Source: an uncultured Draconibacterium sp.
GTDB taxonomy: Bacteria > Bacteroidota > Bacteroidia > Bacteroidales > Prolixibacteraceae
DNA length: 64,000 bases
Assembly (NCBI RefSeq): GCF_963675585.1
Contig: NZ_OY776411.1
Span: 253,001-317,000, forward strand
Direction of reading: 5' to 3'
The notes beneath the pieces were generated by a model that ran no database searches, was not told the DNA's origin, and was given only the letters and a program-made list of their open reading frames with translations. Within the stretch, counting starts at the first letter, position 1, and every line of letters starts with the position of its first letter. The translations under genes were made by a program, and so were the position numbers. Shown here piece after piece: positions 53,171 to 60,671 of the stretch.

Positions 53171-54055
53171 ATGATTAAGAAAATCAATCTGATAGTTGTA
53201 GCAATCCTTTTTATTGCTCAACAGGGAATGGCTCAGGAATGGATTGTTCCGGAAGACCAGAAAGCGATACAAAATCCATCGGAATACAATCTGAACAACG
53301 TTAAAAAAGGAAAAGACCTGTTTCTTTTAAATTGTAAATCGTGCCACGGCGATGCCGGGAAAAACAACGGCTTACCCTTGGTTCCACCACCACCGGATGT
53401 TACTTCAGATGTGATGCAGGCCAATACTGAAGGTGAACTTTTTTACAAAATAACTCACGGTCGTGGCGGGATGCCTCAATTTTCGAGTACCATTTCAGAA
53501 GACGACCGCTGGCGTTTGGTAAATTACATCCGCAATTATAATTCGGCTAACGAACCTTTGCTGGTAGAAGCACCACCTAAAAAAGCCAAACTTCTGGCTT
53601 CGGTTAATGAAACCGAAAATAAAGTTGAAATTTTTGCTGAAGTAGAAACTCAGGATGGGAAATATGCTGTGTTAGCTGATGCTCCGGTTTCAATTAGTGC
53701 GAAAAAAGCATTTGGAGATTTGCCCATTGGCGATGTTCTTACCAATAAGGAAGGACGTGCTGAATACACCATACCGCAACATCTAATTGGTGACGAACAG
53801 GGATTGGTAACTGTTGTTGTTCGTTTGGGAGAAGGTTTTGTAACCGAACCGGTAATTCTTGATGCAGCCAAAGTTGGACAACCCAAAGAAGTTCCGCAGT
53901 TGATTCGCAAAGAAGTACTTTGGTCAACCAACGAAAACGTTCAAACATGGTTGCTTTTATCGTATTTGGGAGCTGTTGGCGGTGCCTGGCTTGCAATTGC
54001 TTATGTAGTTTTTCAAATCTTTAAAATATGGCGCGTAGGAAAACAAGAAGATTAG
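53171..54055 (+). CDS. Monohaem cytochrome c with C-terminal membrane anchor
   Basis: The 294-residue protein has a signal peptide ending at M-A-Q, a cytochrome c domain with C55-K-S-C58-H59 and a distal Met region G-G-M-P-Q-F, a beta-sandwich-like middle part (about 140-240), and a C-terminal membrane helix (about 260-285). It is anchored to the outer face of the inner membrane. Position between NrfD and the cbb3 genes (gaps 6 and 1 bp) suggests it receives electrons from the iron-sulfur/NrfD module and passes them to an oxidase. Confidence 0.87.
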   Translation: MIKKINLIVVAILFIAQQGMAQEWIVPEDQKAIQNPSEYNLNNVKKGKDLFLLNCKSCHGDAGKNNGLPLVPPPPDVTSDVMQANTEGELFYKITHGRGGMPQFSSTISEDDRWRLVNYIRNYNSANEPLLVEAPPKKAKLLASVNETENKVEIFAEVETQDGKYAVLADAPVSISAKKAFGDLPIGDVLTNKEGRAEYTIPQHLIGDEQGLVTVVVRLGEGFVTEPVILDAAKVGQPKEVPQLIRKEVLWSTNENVQTWLLLSYLGAVGGAWLAIAYVVFQIFKIWRVGKQED

Positions 54056-54056
54056 C

Positions 54057-54245
54057 ATGAATATCTTTTACCTGTTAATAGGAGTAAGTTTATTTGTAGC
54101 TCTCATTTTTCTTGGAGCCTTTATTTGGGCAGTTCGTTCAGGGCAGTTCGACGATAACGAAACTCCATCGATGCGAGTTCTGTTCGACGACGAAAGTACT
54201 GAACCTGAAAATAAAGATGAAAAACATTTAGAAGAAAAAAAATAA
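54057..54245 (+). CDS. ccoS: cbb3-type cytochrome oxidase assembly protein CcoS
   Basis: The 62-residue protein has one N-terminal membrane helix and the family motif W-A-V-R-S-G-Q-F-D-D, which identifies CcoS. The C-terminal tail is acidic. It is needed for cofactor insertion in cbb3 oxidases. It starts 1 bp after the cytochrome gene, and ccoNO follows after 19 bp. Confidence 0.92.
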   Translation: MNIFYLLIGVSLFVALIFLGAFIWAVRSGQFDDNETPSMRVLFDDESTEPENKDEKHLEEKK

Positions 54246-54264
54246 ACGACATAAGATCCAAACT

Positions 54265-56724
54265 ATGGAAAATCAAAAATTTAATTACGACAACAAAATA
54301 GTGAAGCTGTTTATTCTGGCTACACTCGTATGGGGAGTTGTTGGAATACTGGTAGGCGTACTTGCGGCCTTGCAACTGGCTTTTCCGGTGTTCAATTTTG
54401 GGCTTGAATTTACAACCTTTGGTAGAGTAAGGCCTTTACATACCAATGCAATTATTTTTGCATTTGTGGGAAATGGAATTTTTGCCGGGGTTTACTATTC
54501 CATGCAAAAATTACTAAAAACCCGAATGTTTAACGACAAGCTGAGCGCATTCCATTTTTGGGGATGGCAAACCATTATTTTATTGGCAGCCTTATCGCTA
54601 CTTGCCGGATTTACTACCGGAAAAGAATATGCCGAATTAGAATGGCCCATCGATATTTTAATTACACTGGTTTGGGTAGCATTTGGGTGGAACATGATTG
54701 GAACAATAATAGTTCGTCGTGTTCAGCACATTTACGCTGCCATTTGGTGGTACCTGGCTACCTTTTTAGGCGTCGCCATGTTACATGTGGTAAACTCGTT
54801 CGAGCTACCTATTTCAATTTTTAAAAGTTATTCCATTTATGCGGGAGCACAAGATGCAGTAGTACAGTGGTGGTACGGACACAATGCAGTGGCATTTTTT
54901 CTTACAACACCCTTTTTAGGTTTAATGTATTACTACTTACCCAAAGCTGCTAACCGCCCCATTTATTCGTATAAATTATCGATCATCCACTTTTGGTCGC
55001 TTATATTTCTATATATGTGGGCCGGGCCTCACCACTTGCTTTACCAGGCTTTACCTGAATGGGCACAGGCATTGGGAGTAACTTTCTCAATTATGCTTAT
55101 TGCACCAAGTTGGGGTGGAATGATAAACGGACTTTTAACACTTCGGGGAGCCTGGGACAGAGTGCGCGACAGTGCTGCATTAAAATTTCTGGTGGTGGCA
55201 GTTACCGCTTACGGTATGTCAACTTTCGAAGGTCCAATGATGTCGTTAAAATCAGTAAACCAAATTACACACTTTACCGACTGGACCATTGCGCACGTTC
55301 ACATTGGTGGTATGGGCTGGAACGGAGGATTGTTGTTTGGTATGTTGTACTGGTTGGTTCCAAAACTATGGAAATCAAAACTCTATTCCGAAAAACTGGC
55401 AAATACACATTTCTGGATGTCAACACTTGCCATTTTAGTGTATGCCATCCCTTTGTATTGGGCAGCTGTTACTCAGTGGTTAATGTGGAGAGATTACACC
55501 GATGAAGGTTTCCTTCAATATCCAAACTTTTTGGAAACAGTAACTCAAATTGTTCCCATGTATGCCGTTAGGGTATTTAGCGGAGTTCTATTCCTGGGTG
55601 GATTTATCATCATGTTATTCAACCTTGTTAAAACCATGGCAGCAGGTAGTTTTGTAAACAACGAAGCCGCCGAAGCTCCAGCACTGGTATTGGCAGGAAA
55701 ACGCAATCCGGCACAGGAGACCATCCACCGCTGGCTGGAAAGAAAAGGAGTTCGGTTCTCAATTTTAGCCTTTATTGCGCTTGCAATTGGTGGTACGGTT
55801 GAAATTGTTCCAATGATCTTTATTAAATCGAATGTACCCACCATTGAAACAGTAACACCATACACTCCGCTTGAATTAGAAGGACGTGATTTATACATTG
55901 CTGAAGGTTGTTATGTATGTCACTCGCAAATGGTTCGTCCGTTCCGTTGGGAAACCGACCGTTACGGAGAGTATTCAAAAATTGGTGAGTTTGTTTACGA
56001 TCATCCGTATCAGTGGGGATCGAGACGAATGGGACCCGACCTGGCCAGAGCCGGTGTTGTAGGTGGCCCAATGTATAAAAATGCAGCGTGGCATTACAAC
56101 CATTTTATGGATCCTCAAAAAATGAATCAGGAATCGATAATGCCGAATTATGCATGGTTAGCCGTAAAAAACATAAAACTCGATCAAACTCCTAAAAAAA
56201 TTAAAGCAATGCAAACTTTGGGAGTTCCTTATCCCGAGGGATATGCAGACAAAGCGGTTGATGATTTAATGGAGCAGGCTCAAAAAATATCGGATGATCT
56301 GAAAGCTTCGGGAATTGAAATTGAACCACAAAAACAACTGGTTGCAATGATCGCTTATATGCACAAGTTGGGTAGAGATATTTCGGGGGTTCAGGACACA
56401 AAAGAAGTTGTAATGCATGCTGAATCTGTTGAAGCTCCAACTTTGAAGGAAGTAGAACTTTTAAAAAGCGAAGAGGATCTGGCTGCGGGAGAAAAACTAT
56501 TTAAAAGTACTTGTGTTGTTTGCCACGGAGCCGATGGAAAAGGAATCGCTACTTTCCCAAGTTTAGTGGATGACGAATGGATAAACGGAAATTCGCCTGC
56601 GCAGGTAGTTCATTCTATTTCGGAAGGTAATGTGGCCAAAGGAATGGTTCCATACAAAACACAATTGTCCGAAAAACAGATCACACAGTTGGCCAGTTAC
56701 GTATTAATAACTTTACAAAAATGA
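54265..56724 (+). CDS. ccoNO: Fused cbb3 oxidase subunits CcoN-CcoO with an additional cytochrome c domain
   Basis: The 819-residue fusion has the CcoN catalytic part (about 1-460, with haem and copper His in P-L-H59-T, Y-G-H206-N, P-H256-H257, and H344-V-H346) and the CcoO part starting near 500 with a helix and the haem motif C549-Y-V-C552-H553. At the end (about 735-819) lies one more cytochrome c domain with C750-V-V-C753-H754. Fusion of CcoN and CcoO is common in Bacteroidota. The extra domain resembles the haem domain of CcoP. It overlaps ccoQ by 4 bp. Confidence 0.95.
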   Translation: MENQKFNYDNKIVKLFILATLVWGVVGILVGVLAALQLAFPVFNFGLEFTTFGRVRPLHTNAIIFAFVGNGIFAGVYYSMQKLLKTRMFNDKLSAFHFWGWQTIILLAALSLLAGFTTGKEYAELEWPIDILITLVWVAFGWNMIGTIIVRRVQHIYAAIWWYLATFLGVAMLHVVNSFELPISIFKSYSIYAGAQDAVVQWWYGHNAVAFFLTTPFLGLMYYYLPKAANRPIYSYKLSIIHFWSLIFLYMWAGPHHLLYQALPEWAQALGVTFSIMLIAPSWGGMINGLLTLRGAWDRVRDSAALKFLVVAVTAYGMSTFEGPMMSLKSVNQITHFTDWTIAHVHIGGMGWNGGLLFGMLYWLVPKLWKSKLYSEKLANTHFWMSTLAILVYAIPLYWAAVTQWLMWRDYTDEGFLQYPNFLETVTQIVPMYAVRVFSGVLFLGGFIIMLFNLVKTMAAGSFVNNEAAEAPALVLAGKRNPAQETIHRWLERKGVRFSILAFIALAIGGTVEIVPMIFIKSNVPTIETVTPYTPLELEGRDLYIAEGCYVCHSQMVRPFRWETDRYGEYSKIGEFVYDHPYQWGSRRMGPDLARAGVVGGPMYKNAAWHYNHFMDPQKMNQESIMPNYAWLAVKNIKLDQTPKKIKAMQTLGVPYPEGYADKAVDDLMEQAQKISDDLKASGIEIEPQKQLVAMIAYMHKLGRDISGVQDTKEVVMHAESVEAPTLKEVELLKSEEDLAAGEKLFKSTCVVCHGADGKGIATFPSLVDDEWINGNSPAQVVHSISEGNVAKGMVPYKTQLSEKQITQLASYVLITLQK

Positions 56725-56915
56725 AAATCGTAAGTAACCTGTTAACAAGTATCGAAGGAATCCAGATATTTTACATCATTGGATTACTGATATTCGTAGT
56801 ACTGTTTGTAGTTATTTTTATTCGTACAATGCGAATGAAAAACAGCGATATGGAAGCGATTAAAAACTCGATTCTTTCGGAAGATGAATCGAAGGATATC
56901 ATAACTTCAAATTAA
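56721..56915 (+). CDS. ccoQ: cbb3 oxidase small subunit CcoQ-like
   Basis: The 64-residue protein has a single membrane helix (about 13-36) followed by a short charged tail with M-K-N-S-D-M-E. It resembles CcoQ by length and position. It overlaps the stop of ccoNO and precedes ccoP by 10 bp. Confidence 0.7.
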   Translation: MKIVSNLLTSIEGIQIFYIIGLLIFVVLFVVIFIRTMRMKNSDMEAIKNSILSEDESKDIITSN

Positions 56916-56925
56916 ATTTAAAGCT

Positions 56926-57498
56926 ATGTCAGACGAAAAAAATCAAATATTGGAACAAGATGAAAATCTAATGGACCACGACTACGATGGTATAAAAGAA
57001 CTGGACAATCCTCCTCCGCGCTGGATTATGCTTATGTTTTACATTACAATTGGATGGTCGATCATATACGGAGCCTACTATTTTTGGTTAAAAGAAGGTC
57101 CTCATCAGGATGCTGAATACGAAGCAAAATCGATGAAACACGACCAGAAATACCAGATTACCTCGCTGGATGCCGATGCACTTGTTGCATTTACCGATGA
57201 AGCCTCGCTGGCAGCCGGAAAACAGGTGTACACTGACATGGCATGTATGGCTTGTCACGGTTTAAATGGCGAAGGAAATGCCGTTGGACCAAACCTTACT
57301 GATGAATTCTGGATACATGGCTGTGACATCCAAAGTGTTTTTAACATCATTAAAAATGGTGAGCCGGCAAAAGGGATGACCGCCTTTAAAGGTCAGATTA
57401 GTGATGAGAAAATACAACAAGTGGCAAGTTATGTTATGAGTTTGAAGGGGTCAAATCCGGCAAATGCAAAAGCTGCACAGGGCGTAAAATGTGAATAA
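56926..57498 (+). CDS. ccoP: cbb3 oxidase subunit CcoP, monohaem form
   Basis: The 190-residue protein has the N-terminal D-G-I-K-E-L-D-N-P-P-P-R-W motif of CcoP, one membrane helix (about 33-55) and one cytochrome c domain with C107-M-A-C110-H111. Classical CcoP is about 290-310 residues and has two haem c domains, so this form is short by one domain. The extra haem domain at the end of CcoNO may be the missing one. The C-terminal tail ends in V-K-C-E. Confidence 0.9.
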   Translation: MSDEKNQILEQDENLMDHDYDGIKELDNPPPRWIMLMFYITIGWSIIYGAYYFWLKEGPHQDAEYEAKSMKHDQKYQITSLDADALVAFTDEASLAAGKQVYTDMACMACHGLNGEGNAVGPNLTDEFWIHGCDIQSVFNIIKNGEPAKGMTAFKGQISDEKIQQVASYVMSLKGSNPANAKAAQGVKCE

Positions 57499-57538
57499 CG
57501 AATAAAACAAAGGGAAGAAAAGATAACCTGACAGGGTT

Positions 57539-57607
57539 AATGTCATGTTGAGCGTAGTCGAAACATCTGTTTTTTTAAGTAGAGATTCTTCAACTTCGTT
57601 CAGAATG
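57539..57607. repeat. Imperfect palindromic intergenic element, first of three in the cco cluster
   Basis: Arms of about 25 bases, starting CATGTTGAGCG and ending CGTTCAGAATG, pair with several mismatches around a T-rich centre. It occupies the 153-bp spacer between ccoP and ccoG. Confidence 0.6.
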
Positions 57608-57651
57608 CCAACTACTTTTCTTTCCTTTTTTCACGATATTATTTTGAACAT

Positions 57652-59013
57652 ATGGCAAAACAAAATTTAGACTTCAGAGACAAACCCATAAATCTAAACG
57701 AACGCGGTGGCAGAAAATGGGTGTATGCCAAAAAACCTTCGGGGAAATGGTTTACCCGTCGGACGATATTTAGTTATGTAATGCTTTTGTTTTTTGTGGG
57801 AGTACCATTTATTCGTATAAACGGAAATCCACTGATTCTGCTTGATGTTGCCAGTCGAAAATTTATCATTTTTGGAGCTATTTTCTGGGCGCAAGACACC
57901 TTTATACTTGCTTTGCTCATGCTCTCCTTTGTTCTATTTGTGGTTTTGTTTACAGTAACTTTCGGGAGGCTTTGGTGCGGCTGGGCCTGTCCGCAAACCA
58001 TATTTCTCGAAATGGTTTTCAGAAAAATTGAATACCTGATTGAAGGAGATTACCGCGCCCGCCTTCAACTGGACAACAGTCCATGGACTGCAGGAAAAAT
58101 TTTTAAGAAGGTACTTAAACACGGAATATTTATACTCATTTCAGTGGCCATGACCAACACATTTTTAATGTGGTTTATTGGCAGCGATGCCTGGTTTGAT
58201 TTAATTACCTCACCCGTGCAGGAGAATTTATCAGGTTTTCTGATTATGCTGCTCGTTTCGGCATTTTTCTATTGGGTGTATTCCTTTTTCCGCGAACAAA
58301 TTTGTACCATGGTTTGCCCCTACGGAAGAATGCAGGGCGTTTTACTCGATTCGAAAACAATAATGGTTACCTACGATTACAAACGTGGCGAACCACGTGG
58401 AGGACGCGGCGATGGCGATTGTACCGATTGTAAACAATGCGTATCTGTTTGTCCAACCGGAATCGATATACGAAACGGCACGCAACTGGAATGTATAAAC
58501 TGTACGGCCTGCATGGATCAGTGCGATAAAATTATGCATGTTACCGGCAAGGCACCCGGGCTCATTCGCTACGCTTCGGAAGACTCAATAAAAGGAGGCC
58601 ATTCGAAAATATGGAATACCCGAAATCGGGCATACTCAGTTGTTTTACTTATTATTTTCTCGTTTTTTGTATATACGCTGGTTACACGCCCGGTAATCGA
58701 AACCACAATTTTAAGAACACCCGGTTTACTTTATCAAGACCACGAGAATACAATCTCGAATGTGTACAACATTAAAATTGTGAATAAAACGCACAACGAT
58801 ATGCCGCTCGAAATAAAACTAATTTCACACCAAGGCGAGATTAGGATGGCAGGTAACACAATGAACATTAAAGACCAGGACATGTTTGAATCTACCTTTT
58901 TACTTTTTATTCCGAAGGATGAAATAAAAGGAGATAAAACCGAAATAGAATTTGGTATTTACAGTAATAATGAATTAATTGAAACCTACCGTACAACGTT
59001 TGTTGGGCCGTGA
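57652..59013 (+). CDS. ccoG: Cytochrome c oxidase accessory protein CcoG
   Basis: The 453-residue membrane protein has five or six membrane helices, a pair of [4Fe-4S] motifs (C-T-D-C-K-Q-C-V-S-V-C-P, about residues 259-270, and C-I-N-C-T-A-C-M-D-Q-C-D near 283) and a C-terminal Ig-like domain. The family helps copper(II) reduction or delivery during cbb3 assembly. It follows ccoP after a 153-bp spacer with a palindromic repeat. Confidence 0.93.
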   Translation: MAKQNLDFRDKPINLNERGGRKWVYAKKPSGKWFTRRTIFSYVMLLFFVGVPFIRINGNPLILLDVASRKFIIFGAIFWAQDTFILALLMLSFVLFVVLFTVTFGRLWCGWACPQTIFLEMVFRKIEYLIEGDYRARLQLDNSPWTAGKIFKKVLKHGIFILISVAMTNTFLMWFIGSDAWFDLITSPVQENLSGFLIMLLVSAFFYWVYSFFREQICTMVCPYGRMQGVLLDSKTIMVTYDYKRGEPRGGRGDGDCTDCKQCVSVCPTGIDIRNGTQLECINCTACMDQCDKIMHVTGKAPGLIRYASEDSIKGGHSKIWNTRNRAYSVVLLIIFSFFVYTLVTRPVIETTILRTPGLLYQDHENTISNVYNIKIVNKTHNDMPLEIKLISHQGEIRMAGNTMNIKDQDMFESTFLLFIPKDEIKGDKTEIEFGIYSNNELIETYRTTFVGP

Positions 59014-59065
59014 AGCAGTTTTCATTCGCAGTCGCAGTTTTCAGTAAGAAAGTAAAATTTAGAAA

Positions 59066-59153
59066 TGTCAATTCGACGATGCAGGAGGAGAAATCTCTCA
59101 CGAAACAGCTCTGAAGCAACAGATTTCTCAGTCGTTCCTCCTTCGAAATGACA
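59066..59153. repeat. Imperfect palindromic intergenic element, second of three in the cco cluster
   Basis: The left arm begins TGTCAATTCGACGATGC and ends AGAAATCT near 59096. The right arm runs from AGATTTCT (59121) to GAAATGACA (59153). They pair with mismatches. It fills most of the spacer between ccoG and ccoH. Confidence 0.65.
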
Positions 59154-59179
59154 AGAACAATAAATAGAAACTAAGCAAT

Positions 59180-59620
59180 ATGAAGTTTAATTGGGGTACA
59201 GGAATATTTCTCTTTTTAATTGTGTTTTTAGTTGCCTGCGGAATATTCATCTATTTTGCAATGACACAACAAGTTAATTTGGTACACAAAGATTACTACG
59301 AAAAAGGAGTTGATTATGGTGAACAAATGAAGGTAAATGAACGATCGAAACCATTTTCCCGATCGGTTGATGTAAATACGCAAAACGATGCCCTTTTAAT
59401 TACAATCGAAAAGTCGCTGGCCGAACAAGTTGATTCCGGCACCATGTACATGTACCGTCCTTCGGATAAAACCAAAGACATTAAAGTTGCAGTAAATGCC
59501 GGTACTCAAAACATTCAGTTTCAAAAGTCGGACCTTATTAACGGACGATATATTCTAAAATTTACCTGGTATGCCCGGGGTGTAAAATATGAAATAGATC
59601 AACCGGTAAATATTCAATAA
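59180..59620 (+). CDS. ccoH: FixH/CcoH family protein
   Basis: The 146-residue protein has a membrane helix (about 7-28) followed by the N-L-V-H-K-D-Y-Y-E-K-G-V-D-Y segment, the family signature, then a beta-rich periplasmic domain. FixH/CcoH assists assembly of the cbb3 oxidase. It is the next gene after ccoG in the cluster. Confidence 0.88.
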   Translation: MKFNWGTGIFLFLIVFLVACGIFIYFAMTQQVNLVHKDYYEKGVDYGEQMKVNERSKPFSRSVDVNTQNDALLITIEKSLAEQVDSGTMYMYRPSDKTKDIKVAVNAGTQNIQFQKSDLINGRYILKFTWYARGVKYEIDQPVNIQ

Positions 59621-59673
59621 ACAGTACCGATTCTAAAAATCAGTCAACCTTTTATACGCTTAACTACTACATT

Positions 59674-60435
59674 ATGACCATACTGATAACAGCATTTGTT
59701 TTAGGTTTAATGGGAAGCTTTCATTGTGCTGGAATGTGCGGCCCCATTGCCATTGCACTTCCTTTACACGGAAACACTGTTCCGCAGAAAATTTTTGGAG
59801 GCACGCTTTACAACATTGGAAGAACGCTAACTTACGGTGTTATGGGTGCCTTGTTCGGCATGCTCGGCCAGGGAATTCAACTGATCGGATTTCAACAAAA
59901 AGTATCAGTAATTATGGGTGCTCTCATGATTATTTCGGTGTTGTTTCCCAAACTTTTTAAAAATCAGTACCGAATGGATAAAAGCTGGTTTTCGTTTGTG
60001 GGCAAGCTGAAAAAAACAATAGCCCAGATGTTTTCGATCCGCTCGTTTCAGAGTTTATTTTTTATTGGAATGCTAAACGGGTTGCTCCCTTGCGGACTGG
60101 TTTATATGGCAATTGCCGGAGCAATTGGAACAGGCGGAGTTGTGGAAGGATCCTTGTACATGATTTTATTTGGTTTGGGCACCATTCCAATGTTACTGGC
60201 AATATCGCTGGCCGGAAATATTTTAAGCCTGGCTGTGCGAAATAAAATAAACAAACTTATCCCGGTGCTTGTAGTAGTGGTGGGAATTTTATTTGTGTTG
60301 CGCGGTTTAAGTTTGGGCATCCCCTACCTGAGCCCGCCAAAACAAAAAATTGAACAAAAATTTGAGAAAAGTTTACAATCGGAAGCTGCTGAGTTGCACA
60401 TGGAAACAAAAGGCGATTGTTGCAAAACGAAATAG
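59674..60435 (+). CDS. Sulfite exporter TauE/SafE-like membrane protein of the cco cluster
   Basis: The 253-residue protein has six hydrophobic segments and the motifs G-S-F-H-C-A-G-M-C-G-P near the start and N-G-L-L-P-C-G-L-V-Y in the middle, both with conserved Cys. This matches the UreH/TauE-SafE type protein often found with cbb3 assembly genes, probably for copper handling. The C-terminus ends C-C-K-T-K, another possible metal-binding pair. It follows ccoH after 53 bp. Confidence 0.83.
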   Translation: MTILITAFVLGLMGSFHCAGMCGPIAIALPLHGNTVPQKIFGGTLYNIGRTLTYGVMGALFGMLGQGIQLIGFQQKVSVIMGALMIISVLFPKLFKNQYRMDKSWFSFVGKLKKTIAQMFSIRSFQSLFFIGMLNGLLPCGLVYMAIAGAIGTGGVVEGSLYMILFGLGTIPMLLAISLAGNILSLAVRNKINKLIPVLVVVVGILFVLRGLSLGIPYLSPPKQKIEQKFEKSLQSEAAELHMETKGDCCKTK

Positions 60436-60474
60436 ATAAGAATGGGAGCACTAAAAATAAAGATTGCTTCAGTT

Positions 60475-60530
60475 GTCATACTTCCTCCCTCGCAATGACG
60501 GAGATGCTGAAACAAGTTCAGCATGACGTT
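60475..60530. repeat. Palindromic intergenic element, third of three in the cco cluster
   Basis: TGCTGAA (60505-60511) and TTCAGCA (60517-60523) form a 7-bp stem with a 5-base loop. GTCAT at 60475-60479 and ATGAC at 60494-60498 and again at 60522-60527 suggest further pairing. It lies in the 236-bp spacer before ccoI. The remaining bases to 60671 hold no gene. Confidence 0.5.
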
Positions 60531-60671
60531 TTAGAAGTACTGTTTGCTAAGTTAAGAACGTCTCCCTGTCCATCAGCTGACCGGATCAGGGGCTAAAAGA
60601 AAAATCTGTTAATGCGGGGAGGAACGACGAAGCAATCTATAAAAGCGAACAAAATCAAGGAGCTTTAATTC

